From NCBI RefSeq assembly GCF_002080045.1, contig NZ_MUIN01000010.1, positions 62,001 to 126,000 on the forward strand: a stretch of DNA of 64,000 nucleotides, given 5' to 3'. Made by a program: the position numbers and the translations under genes. The notes beneath the pieces were generated by a model that worked only from the letters and a program-made list of their open reading frames with translations, did no database searches and was not told the DNA's origin. Of the stretch, positions 51,058 through 59,157 are shown piece after piece; positions within the stretch are counted from its first letter, which is position 1, and each line of letters starts with the position of its first letter. This DNA comes from Pseudomonas sp. Bc-h. Lineage in GTDB: Bacteria; Pseudomonadota; Gammaproteobacteria; Pseudomonadales; Pseudomonadaceae.

Positions 51058-51192
51058 ATGAACATTAATTTCGTCCTGGATATAAGTGTTACCCTTGCCA
51101 CCGTCCTCAGTATCGGTGACGCAGCCATACTTGTTTGGGTAGCGCTATACAGACTTGAGACGATATCCCTACCAACGTTGACGCAGTAGCAA
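51058..51192 (+). other. 44-codon hydrophobic frame, possible gene remnant
   Basis: ATG 51058 opens a 44-residue frame (MNINFVLDISVTLATVLSIG...), one hydrophobic helix followed by YRLETISL. No good ribosome-binding site is seen. Just before it a second non-initiated frame (50979-51050) also reads like a membrane helix (WKKLGTFGIAIGILLN). Together they could be remains of a decayed immunity-type gene. Confidence 0.25.
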
Positions 51193-51194
51193 CA

Positions 51195-51240
51195 CGGCTT
51201 GCCCGTGGTGGCGCTCACAAGGTCGGCACCGTGGGCAAGC
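51195..51240. repeat. REP-type inverted repeat
   Basis: GGCTTGCCCGTGGTG and CACCGTGGGCAAGCC pair at 13 of 15 positions, about 16 bp apart. Confidence 0.6.
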
Positions 51241-51269
51241 CATACGACTACAGCCAGTGAATCCCCGCC

Positions 51270-51611
51270 TTACTTCTTCAACGCGTCGTACGCTTCCAGC
51301 GCGTGCATCGAGTAGATGTATGCTGCGCCGGCATTCAGCGAGATGGCGGTAGCCAGCGCCGCAGCCACTTCTTCGCGGGTCGCGCCAGCGGCAATAGCGG
51401 CTTCGGAGTGAGCGCCGATACAGCCGTCACAGCGGGTGGTGATCGCGACTGCGATGGATATCAACTCGCGGGTCTTGGCATCGAGCACATTGTTTTCGGC
51501 AGCCGCATCGCCAAGGGTCATATAGGCCTTGACCATTTTCGGGTTGGATTTGGACAGCGAACCAAAGGATTGCTTGATGGTGGAAACGAGGTCGGACCAA
51601 TTGCTGAACAT
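51270..51611 (-). CDS. Carboxymuconolactone decarboxylase family protein
   Basis: A 113-residue AhpD-like protein. The redox motif region reads AITTRCDGCIGAHSEAAIAAG, giving the CxxC and downstream His of peroxidase-type members rather than a true decarboxylase. It probably acts in peroxide or alkylhydroperoxide defence. ATG 51611 follows AGGAG. The AraC-type gene is divergent and likely its activator. Confidence 0.87.
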   Translation of the reverse strand: MFSNWSDLVSTIKQSFGSLSKSNPKMVKAYMTLGDAAAENNVLDAKTRELISIAVAITTRCDGCIGAHSEAAIAAGATREEVAAALATAISLNAGAAYIYSMHALEAYDALKK

Positions 51612-51724
51612 GGTGGTATCTCCTGAGAGCGGCGACTAGACTGCGCCGGGAACACAAATAGTGTCCGCCAAGGGCGTTCGGGTAACTTGCTCGTTTGGCT
51701 CATTTCTTTGTCAGAAAGTCGCAT

Positions 51725-52642
51725 ATGAACGCCATCGACACGCTCATCACTTTAGCTGACGTCCGCGGAAGCCTTGACCTGCGTTGCCAGTTCCAGGGCG
51801 ACTGGGCGCTTGACCATGCTCAGGAAGCCGGCGGCATCGCGCCCTATCACATTGTGCTCGCCGGAGAATGCCGGATCGAACTGCCCGACGGTCGCCGTCT
51901 GAAGCTGGTGGCCGGCGATATTCTGGTTCTGCCCAGCGGTGTCGGCCATCTGCTGCTCAGTCGCGGCGAACGGGTGACGCCGTCAGCCCCAAGACGCGAA
52001 GAGGGTGGACTGCTCACCGTGCAGCGCTTCGGCAATGGATCGGAGCTGGATCTGCTCTGCGGGCGCTTTGTCTATCAGCGCGATTCCATGCTGTTCTCGG
52101 CGCTGCCCGATCACCTGCTGATTTCCACCCAATCTCTCAACGACGGCGACCCCCTCCCCGCGCTGGTGACCTTGCTGCGCAGTGAAGCGGACGGTAATCA
52201 GGCGGGCGGCCAGTTCATGGTCAATGCCCTGACTTCGGCACTGTTCACGCTGGTACTGCGAGCGCATCTGCAAGAGGCGCCGCAAAACGAAGGCAGCCTG
52301 GCGTTGCTGGGTGACAAACGGTTAGGCCGGGCTTGGCAGGCGATGCTGCAAGACCCCGCCCATGAGTGGACCATCGAAGCCCTTGCAGAACGGGCAAGCA
52401 TGTCCCGCGCCACGTTCATGCGAGCATTCGCCAAACTCGCTGGCAACTCACCCTGGACGCTGCTCACGCAAGTACGCATGCAAATGGCCTATGGCTTGTT
52501 AAGTCGTACGCAGAGCGGCCTGAGCGACATCGCCGCCCAGGTCGGTTATCAGTCCCAGGCAGCATTCAGCAAGGTATTCAAGGACACCTACGGCATGGCG
52601 CCGGGGCAATTGCGACGTAGCCTGGAACAGCAATCTTCCTGA
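51725..52642 (+). CDS. AraC family regulator with cupin sensor domain
   Basis: A 305-residue protein with an N-terminal cupin-type sensor (about 1-190; GGIAPYHIVLAGECRIELPD and LVAGDILVLPSGVGH) and a C-terminal AraC DNA-binding domain with two helix-turn-helices (IEALAERASMSRATFMRAFA and LSDIAAQVGYQSQAAFSKVF). This cupin_6-type group commonly regulates a divergent small redox or oxidoreductase gene, here the CMD gene 113 bp away. ATG 51725 is chosen over one ten codons upstream. Confidence 0.86.
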   Translation: MNAIDTLITLADVRGSLDLRCQFQGDWALDHAQEAGGIAPYHIVLAGECRIELPDGRRLKLVAGDILVLPSGVGHLLLSRGERVTPSAPRREEGGLLTVQRFGNGSELDLLCGRFVYQRDSMLFSALPDHLLISTQSLNDGDPLPALVTLLRSEADGNQAGGQFMVNALTSALFTLVLRAHLQEAPQNEGSLALLGDKRLGRAWQAMLQDPAHEWTIEALAERASMSRATFMRAFAKLAGNSPWTLLTQVRMQMAYGLLSRTQSGLSDIAAQVGYQSQAAFSKVFKDTYGMAPGQLRRSLEQQSS

Positions 52643-52672
52643 ATACGCCCGCACCTACTGAACCTGAAACCA

Positions 52673-52791
52673 CCCGCAAACCGCAGGTTCAACAAAGCCC
52701 TGTCAAAGACGCCCGCAAACCACAGGTTCAACGAAGACCCTGTGGGAGACGCCCGCAAACCCCAGGTTCAACGAAGACCCTGTGGGAGACG
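52673..52791. repeat. Three tandem 39-40 bp direct repeats
   Basis: Units start at 52673 (39 bp), 52712 (40 bp) and 52752 (40 bp), each beginning CCCGCAAACC and containing CAGGTTCAAC; units two and three end CCCTGTGGGAGACG and differ at one position. The unit end resembles a REP arm. Located between the AraC gene and ligD, after both stop codons. Confidence 0.85.
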
Positions 52792-52895
52792 CCCGAGGTG
52801 ACGAGGGCAGCGAAAGCGGTATGGCATTCACTAAACTATCACCGATCCCCCACACTCTCCGGCAAGCGGTGCTGTTACAAATACTTCAGCCGACC

Positions 52896-55529
52896 TCACG
52901 TCGGAGCCTTGACCCCCAACCGTTTCCACATCGGCCTGGTAATCCGCTGAGTGTTTTTGTACCCCGCCCACGGATCGGCCTTGAGCTTGCGCAGGCGCTT
53001 TTGAAGGTTGGCAATGTTCCACTGATCAGATGACTTGAGGCTCGCCAGTTCGTCCCGGCTGACCGGCACCGACACCGGCAACCCTGGCCTGGCCCGCGCT
53101 GAGTAAGCCGCCACGGTACTGGCGCCACGGGTATTGCGCAGGTAGTCGATGAAGATCTTGCTGACGCGGTTTTTCGGCCCCGACGTCGCGGTAAAGCGCT
53201 CCGGCAACTGCTCGGCAATGAACTGCGCCAAAGCCTTGGCAAAGGCCTTGACGGTGTCCCAGTCGGCCTTGCGCGCCAGCGGTACGATGATGTGCATGCC
53301 CTTGCCGCCGCTGGTCTTGATATAGGCGTCCAGGCCCAGCTCGTCCAGCACCGACAAGGTAATCTGCGTCGCTTCGATCATGCTCCGCCATGGCAACGCC
53401 GGGTCCGGGTCAAGGTCCAGGACGAAGTGATCCGGCAGCTCGATCTTGTCGTAGGTCGAACCCCAGGTGTGTAACTCGATAGTGCCCATCTGCGCGGCGC
53501 CAACGAGCGCCTGCACGCTGTCGATTTCCATCAGCCGCGCATGACCGGGGTCCAGCTTGGGGTCCAGTTGCTTGATGTTGGGAATCGCCAGACGCTCGGC
53601 GTGCTTCTGAAAAAACTGCTCGCCTTCCACGCCTTCCGGGCAGCGCAACAGCGCCACGGCACGGTGGTCGAGGTGCGGCAGAATCCAGTCGGAAATCGAC
53701 TCGTAGAAGTGCGCCAGATCGATTTTGTGCAAGCCGCTTTTCTTGTCGATCACCCGTTCCGGATGGCTGATCAGTACCCCTGCGACTTCAATTTTGTCCT
53801 TGCTATCGCGTTTGCTCGCAGCCTTGGGCTTTCCTGCAAGCTCATCCGTTTTTGATGCGCTGGTCTTGGAAGCATTGGGCTTGAATGGCGCCTTGATGTC
53901 TTTGGGCGTCTTGGGATACTCATGGACCACTTCGCTGGCAGGTTTGTCGCTGCGCAGTGCAATAAAAGCCGAATGACGAACGATGCCTTCGCGGGTCCAC
54001 TCACCGAATTCCACTTCGCCGACCAGTGTCGGTTTAATCCAGTGCACTCCCCGGCCTTGAGCGCTGGTGAGTTTTTTGCCCAGAGGCGACGCGTCCTGTT
54101 CCAGCGGCTGCATCTTCTCGAACAGCTCTGCGAGCGTTTTCTGATTGAACCCCGTGCCCACCCGCCCGGCGTACACCAAACCCGCGCCCTCTTCGTTCAC
54201 GGCCAGCAGCAGCGCACCGAAGCCGCTGCGTGTGCCTTGCGGTTTGGTGAAGCCAACGATGACGAACTCTTGGCGCAGCTTGCATTTGAGCTTGATCCAG
54301 TCCGGGCTGCGTCGGGACTGATAGACGCTGCCGGCACGCTTGCCGATCACCCCTTCAAGGGACAGCAGGCAAGCGCTCTCGATGATGTCGCGATGACCTG
54401 CAGAAAACGCATCGGAGAATCGCAGCAAACCTTTCTTCTGTTTGCCCAACAGCTTTTTGAGGGCTGCGCGGCGGTCTTCCACGGGCTTTTCGCGCAGGTC
54501 TTCACCATTCAGGAATGGCACGTCGAACAGGTAATAAACGATGTCCTTGCTACGGCCGATGTCGAAGGCATTTTGCAGCGCCTGAAAGTCCGGTAACCCC
54601 GCGTCGTTGAGCACCACCATTTCGCCATCAAGCCAGCCATCGCCCAGGTTCAGTTCGCTGATAGCCTTGGCTTGCAACGGCAGACGCTCGGTCCAGTCAT
54701 GCCCATTGCGGGTGATCAGCCGCACCTCACCGTCGAGAATCCGGGTCATGATCCGATAGCCGTCGAACTTGATCTCGTACAGCCACTCACCTTCGGGCGG
54801 CGTATCCATCAACGTGGCGAGTTGCGGGGAAAGCTTTTGAGGAATGGCGGTTTTTTTCGCGGCCGGCTTCTTCGTTGTTTTGCTTGCGGGCTTTTTCTCT
54901 GCCACTGGCGCGGCCGCTGCGGTCTTGCGTGTGCCGCTCTTGGCCGAGGCGCGGCCCTCGCCCACCGTTGCGCCGCTCACCACGCTTTCAGGCTTGTCGG
55001 CGACGATATCGTACTCGTCGGCAGAGCGCACCGCCTCGTCCTTCTCCTTAATCAGCAGCCATTGCTCCTTGTCGCCGCTGCCTGGCAGATGGGTGCGCAC
55101 CAAGGCCCAGTCACCGGTAAGCTTTTCACCGATCAGGGTGAACTTGAGTTTGCCAGCCTTGTAGGTTTCGCGCGGATCGCCGTGGGGCTGCCAGATGCCG
55201 CGATCCCAGACAATCACGTCGCCGGCGCCGTATTGGCCCTCGGGAATACTGCCCTCGAAACTGCCATACCCCAGCGGATGATCTTCGACGTGTACCGCCA
55301 GGCGCTTGTTTTTCGGATCAAGGCTCGGCCCTTTGGGCACTGCCCAACTCTTAAGTGTGCCGTCCAGCTCAAGTCGAAAGTCATAGTGCAGATTGCGCGC
55401 ATCGTGCTTGTGGATAACGAAACTCAGCGCCTTGCCTTTGCCACTTCGAGCCCGTCCCGCGGTTTCAGGGGGCTCGGAGGTGATATCGAAATTACGCTTG
55501 CGGGTGTACTCACTCACGGGTTTTGCCAT
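52896..55529 (-). CDS. ligD: DNA ligase D
   Basis: An 877-residue three-domain NHEJ enzyme: phosphoesterase domain (about 30-165; HKHDARNLHYDFRLE), ATP-dependent ligase (about 235-530; adenylated Lys in YEIKFDGYR, K254) and polymerase/primase domain (about 580-870; HFVLDLDPDPALPW). Linkers at 185-230 and 535-580 are Lys/Ala-rich. It repairs double-strand breaks with Ku, processing ends and filling gaps with preference for ribonucleotides. It follows ku after 42 bp in the same operon. Confidence 0.95.
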   Translation of the reverse strand: MAKPVSEYTRKRNFDITSEPPETAGRARSGKGKALSFVIHKHDARNLHYDFRLELDGTLKSWAVPKGPSLDPKNKRLAVHVEDHPLGYGSFEGSIPEGQYGAGDVIVWDRGIWQPHGDPRETYKAGKLKFTLIGEKLTGDWALVRTHLPGSGDKEQWLLIKEKDEAVRSADEYDIVADKPESVVSGATVGEGRASAKSGTRKTAAAAPVAEKKPASKTTKKPAAKKTAIPQKLSPQLATLMDTPPEGEWLYEIKFDGYRIMTRILDGEVRLITRNGHDWTERLPLQAKAISELNLGDGWLDGEMVVLNDAGLPDFQALQNAFDIGRSKDIVYYLFDVPFLNGEDLREKPVEDRRAALKKLLGKQKKGLLRFSDAFSAGHRDIIESACLLSLEGVIGKRAGSVYQSRRSPDWIKLKCKLRQEFVIVGFTKPQGTRSGFGALLLAVNEEGAGLVYAGRVGTGFNQKTLAELFEKMQPLEQDASPLGKKLTSAQGRGVHWIKPTLVGEVEFGEWTREGIVRHSAFIALRSDKPASEVVHEYPKTPKDIKAPFKPNASKTSASKTDELAGKPKAASKRDSKDKIEVAGVLISHPERVIDKKSGLHKIDLAHFYESISDWILPHLDHRAVALLRCPEGVEGEQFFQKHAERLAIPNIKQLDPKLDPGHARLMEIDSVQALVGAAQMGTIELHTWGSTYDKIELPDHFVLDLDPDPALPWRSMIEATQITLSVLDELGLDAYIKTSGGKGMHIIVPLARKADWDTVKAFAKALAQFIAEQLPERFTATSGPKNRVSKIFIDYLRNTRGASTVAAYSARARPGLPVSVPVSRDELASLKSSDQWNIANLQKRLRKLKADPWAGYKNTQRITRPMWKRLGVKAPT

Positions 55530-55571
55530 GATCGATCAGACCTCTGCACCTTGTTCCAGAGCTGCCCATGC

Positions 55572-56492
55572 TCAGGACGCTTTGGTTGCCTTCTTCCTGG
55601 CAGGGGCGCGCCGTTTTGCCGGAACGTCATCATCAGCGGCTGCGGTTTTGCTCTTGCTGGCTGTTTTTGTTTTTTCCGGGGCCTTGGCGGAACCGCCTCG
55701 ACTGCCCAGACTGCGTTTGAGCAACTCTGTCAGATCGATGACATCAGCGGACTTACGCTCGGTCTCGCCAGCGTCGGTCTCCACGTTCTCGATCTTGCCT
55801 TCCCGGGCCTTGGTCTCGACCAGCGCCATAATCTGGTCCTGGAACGTGTCGCGGTATTCCTCGGCGTCCGGTGTCCATTCGGTGCTCATGTCCTTGACCA
55901 GGCGCTTGGCCATGTCCAGTTCACTCTTGCTGAGTTTGACGTCAGTGGCTTCCTTGGGCAGATCCAGAGTGTCCAGCCCTCGCACCTCGGCAGGCCAGCG
56001 CAACAGCACCAGCACGATCGCCGACTCCAGCGGCATCACCGCGGCCAGATGCTGGCTGGTGCGGATCACCACATGAGCCAGCGCCACTTTGCCTGTGTCT
56101 ACCAGCGTCTGCCGTAACAGAGCGTAGACCTTCTCGCCACGCTTGTCGGGCGCCAGGAAGTACGGGGTGTCGATGTTCTGCAGCGGAATGTCCTTGCTGT
56201 CGACGAAACCGAAGATATCGATGGTCTGCGTCGACTTGGGGTGCGCGGCGCGAATCTCGTCTTCGCTGATCACCACGTAACGCCCCTTCTCGTACTGCAC
56301 GCCCTTGACGATATTCTCCTTAGTGATTTCCTTTCCCGTGGCCTTGTTGATCCGCTTGTAGCCGACCGGGTCCATGCTGCGCTTGTCCAGCCAGTCGAAA
56401 TCGACTCCCTGCTGCGAGGTCGCCGACACCAGTGCGACAGGAATATGCACCAACCCGAAACTGATTGCGCCTTTCCAGATTGCCCGAGCCAT
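55572..56492 (-). CDS. ku: Ku double-strand break-binding protein
   Basis: A 306-residue bacterial Ku: MARAIWKGAISFGLVHIPVA is the family start, followed by the bridge and ring core to about 255, and a Lys/Ala/Arg-rich C-terminal tail (from ~270) that binds DNA and recruits LigD. The protein forms a homodimeric ring on DNA ends. ligD lies 42 bp downstream. In pseudomonads this pair is active mainly in stationary phase. ATG 56492 follows AAGGGA. Confidence 0.94.
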   Translation of the reverse strand: MARAIWKGAISFGLVHIPVALVSATSQQGVDFDWLDKRSMDPVGYKRINKATGKEITKENIVKGVQYEKGRYVVISEDEIRAAHPKSTQTIDIFGFVDSKDIPLQNIDTPYFLAPDKRGEKVYALLRQTLVDTGKVALAHVVIRTSQHLAAVMPLESAIVLVLLRWPAEVRGLDTLDLPKEATDVKLSKSELDMAKRLVKDMSTEWTPDAEEYRDTFQDQIMALVETKAREGKIENVETDAGETERKSADVIDLTELLKRSLGSRGGSAKAPEKTKTASKSKTAAADDDVPAKRRAPARKKATKAS

Positions 56493-56737
56493 CGCCGTAA
56501 TTCCCTTGGAGTATGTGTAGGAGTGACCGGGGGGAGTGAGGAAAAGTTTCGGAAGGATGACGGGTGTGGGGGGGGTGGCACGCCGGCATCATTCTTTTCA
56601 CGCATAAAACATATCATCCCAACAACCCTTCTTAACGCAACGAAAAAGCGTTAGCCTCTCGCGCATCCATTCCCATGTGCCGCGCCAGAGCCGTGTTCTG
56701 TGCGGTCCGATGCCAGTCGAGTATCCGGATGACTTCC

Positions 56738-57916
56738 ATGCCTCACGCAACCCAGGGTGCAACGATGACCAAGGGGCTGGCCGTGCTGTTCGCGTTTTGC
56801 TGCGGCGCGATCGTGGCCAATATCTATTATGCGCAACCCATTATTGGCCTGATCGCTCCGGATATCGGGCTGTCCAGCACGCTGGCGAGCTTTATCGTGT
56901 CGCTGACCCAGATTGGCTACGCGCTGGGCCTGTTTTTTCTGGTGCCGCTGGGTGATCTGCTGGAAAACCGCAAGCTGATGATCACCACCACCGGCGTCGC
57001 GATTCTCAGCCTGTTGAGTGCGGCGTTCGCCCAAACGCCGAACCTGTTCCTGCTGGCGTCGCTGCTGGTGGGCTTCAGCTCGGTGGCGGTGCAGATCCTG
57101 ATTCCGCTGGCTGCGCATCTGGCGCCGGAGGAAACCCGTGGGCGCGTGGTTGGCAGCATCATGGGCGGCCTGTTGCTGGGGATTCTGCTGGCCCGACCGG
57201 CCTCCAGCCTGATCGCCGACCACTTCGGCTGGCGTGCCGTGTTCGGTACCGCCGCAGTGGTGATGCTGGTCATTAGCGCGGTGCTGGCCACGACCATTCC
57301 CAAACACCAACCCGCGCACAACGCCAGCTACGGGCAACTGCTCAAATCGCTGTGGACTTTGTTGCGCAAGCAGCCGGTTTTGCGTCAGCGGGCGTTCTAT
57401 CAGGCCTGCATGTTCGCCACTTTCAGCCTGTTCTGGACGGCGGTGCCGCTGGAGCTGGCTGGCCATTACGGGTTATCGCAAAGCCAGATCGCCATTTTCG
57501 CGCTGGTGGGTGCTATTGGCGCCATCGCCGCGCCAATCGCCGGACGTCTGGCCGATGCTGGCCACACCCGAGTCGCCAGCCTGTGCGCCATGCTCTTCGC
57601 CGCACTGAGCTTTCTGCCCAGCCTGATCACGCCGGCCTACGCAGTGATCGGGATGGCGGTGACCGGCATCGTTCTGGATTTCTGCGTGCAGATGAACATG
57701 GTTCTCGGCCAGCGCTCGGTCTACGCCCTGGATGCCAGGAGCCGCAGCCGCCTCAACGCCCTGTACATGACCAGCATCTTTATCGGCGGCGCCACTGGCT
57801 CGGTGATCGCCAGCGCCCTGTACGACCACGGCGGCTGGATCTGGATCGTCATCGCCGGGAGCGCTTTTCCGCTGCTCGCGCTGCTGGCGTTTCTCAAGAG
57901 CTCAGCAACCAAATGA
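56738..57916 (+). CDS. MFS transporter
   Basis: A 392-residue inner-membrane protein with about 12 helices and the N-terminal FCCGAIVANIYYAQPIIGLI and PLGDLLENRK motifs of MFS drug/metabolite exporters. The substrate is unknown. Starts at 56729, 56738 and 56765 are all possible; 56765 has the best ribosome-binding site (AGGGTG), 56738 keeps a short cytoplasmic N terminus. It is divergent from ku. The SDR gene follows after about 140 bp. Confidence 0.83.
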   Translation: MPHATQGATMTKGLAVLFAFCCGAIVANIYYAQPIIGLIAPDIGLSSTLASFIVSLTQIGYALGLFFLVPLGDLLENRKLMITTTGVAILSLLSAAFAQTPNLFLLASLLVGFSSVAVQILIPLAAHLAPEETRGRVVGSIMGGLLLGILLARPASSLIADHFGWRAVFGTAAVVMLVISAVLATTIPKHQPAHNASYGQLLKSLWTLLRKQPVLRQRAFYQACMFATFSLFWTAVPLELAGHYGLSQSQIAIFALVGAIGAIAAPIAGRLADAGHTRVASLCAMLFAALSFLPSLITPAYAVIGMAVTGIVLDFCVQMNMVLGQRSVYALDARSRSRLNALYMTSIFIGGATGSVIASALYDHGGWIWIVIAGSAFPLLALLAFLKSSATK

Positions 57917-57956
57917 CCGACGAACCCGGCGCCGCTGCTTCTAGCGCATGGATTTC

Positions 57957-57987
57957 CCTGTAGCCGCCTGACCGGACTGCTACGAAC
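57957..57987. repeat. REP-type palindrome
   Basis: CCTGTAGCCGCC and GGACTGCTACG form an imperfect hairpin between the MFS and SDR genes. Confidence 0.45.
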
Positions 57988-58054
57988 GATTTCGAGGTGG
58001 CATTCATGTCGCCCCCATGGTGCACCTGACACCGCTATTCAACGGAGACCTCAC

Positions 58055-58777
58055 ATGTCCCAACGCACCTTTCTGATCACCGGCGCCAGCAAAGGCATTG
58101 GCCGCGCGCTGTCCGAATACCTTGCCGCCGCTGGCCATCAAGTGGTGGGCATCGCCCGCAATGCCGACGATCCGACCTTTCCCGGGGTCCTCAAAGAGCT
58201 CGATCTGAGCGACAAGGATCAGACCCGCTGCGGTATGGCCGAACTGGCCCAGCATTATCGTTTCGACGGGCTGGTGAACAACGTCGGTCTGGTTCGCCCT
58301 CAACCCTTGGGGCAGATCGAGCTGGAGGACTTCGACGCAGTCATGAGCGTTAATCTGCACTCAGCACTGCTCGCCACTCAGGCCCTGCTGCCGCATATGC
58401 GCGAACAGGGCTGGGGCCGTATCGTCAATATTTCCAGCCTCACGGTACTCGGCATCACTCAGCGCACGGCTTATGCCGCCGCCAAGGCCGCACTGATCAG
58501 CTTCACCCGCTCCTGGGCGCTGGAACTGGCGCAGACCGGCATCACCGTGAACGCCGTCGCGCCCGGTCCGACCGAAACCGAACTGTTCCGGCAGAACAAC
58601 CCGGTGGGCAGTGAAGGCGAAAAACGCTACCTCGCCGGCGTACCCATGGGCCGTTTCGGCCAACCCGAAGAAATCGCTTCGGCGATTGCGTTTCTGCTGT
58701 CCGAACAGAGCGGATTCATAACCGGCCAGACGTTATTCGTCGATGGTGGGGCATCGGTGGGTAAGGCGGGATTTTGA
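58055..58777 (+). CDS. SDR family oxidoreductase
   Basis: A 240-residue short-chain dehydrogenase/reductase: TGASKGIG (residues 8-15), GIARNADD after strand 2 (Arg suggests NADPH), NNVG in place of the usual NNAG, catalytic Ser, YAAAK and FVDGG. ATG 58055 follows GGAGA. It may be co-transcribed with the upstream MFS gene and ends at a clear terminator. Substrate unknown. Confidence 0.87.
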   Translation: MSQRTFLITGASKGIGRALSEYLAAAGHQVVGIARNADDPTFPGVLKELDLSDKDQTRCGMAELAQHYRFDGLVNNVGLVRPQPLGQIELEDFDAVMSVNLHSALLATQALLPHMREQGWGRIVNISSLTVLGITQRTAYAAAKAALISFTRSWALELAQTGITVNAVAPGPTETELFRQNNPVGSEGEKRYLAGVPMGRFGQPEEIASAIAFLLSEQSGFITGQTLFVDGGASVGKAGF

Positions 58778-58809
58778 TCTCGTAGGCAACAATTACGCTA
58801 AATAACAAA

Positions 58810-58832
58810 CCGCCATTTCTGGCGGTTTTTTT
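58810..58832 (+). terminator. Intrinsic terminator after the SDR gene
   Basis: CCGCCA/TGGCGG stem with a TTTC loop followed by seven T, 33 bp after the stop. Confidence 0.85.
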
Positions 58833-58838
58833 CAGGGG

Positions 58839-59012
58839 TCAAGCTCTGAGTCCGGCCATCGGCCCCGCAGGCTCGAGGTCCTTGCCAAGGGCAAGCCCTA
58901 CTCGTAAAAAATGCTTCTGATTTTCAGACAATCCCATACCTGCAATGGAGCGTGCGTCGGATCTAAGGTCAACAATCAATTGCATCTTTGCCTTGCGTTT
59001 TTTAACGCTCAT
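58839..59012 (-). CDS. Small hypothetical protein
   Basis: A 57-residue basic protein starting MSVKKRKAKMQLIVDLRSDA, soluble, with no recognised domain. ATG 59012 has a strong ribosome-binding site (GGGAGG at 6-nt spacing); the frame extends 11 codons further without one. It is oriented toward the SDR terminator. Likely a real but uncharacterised small gene. Confidence 0.55.
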   Translation of the reverse strand: MSVKKRKAKMQLIVDLRSDARSIAGMGLSENQKHFLRVGLALGKDLEPAGPMAGLRA

Positions 59013-59157
59013 AGACACCTCCCGCGTCTGACCAATGGCGCTCATGTTATGAGTCGCCTACAGAAGGTAATGAATGATGACGTCCGGGAATCCTCACTGT
59101 GCGGTACTTATCTATATGTCCATGATTTTCGCTTCGACCAAAACGCAGAGTGCCAAG

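Noticed and set aside
54672..56117. 481-codon plus-strand open frame across ligD and ku
   Set aside because: Antisense to two clear NHEJ genes with family-matching sequence; its translation has no recognisable domain.
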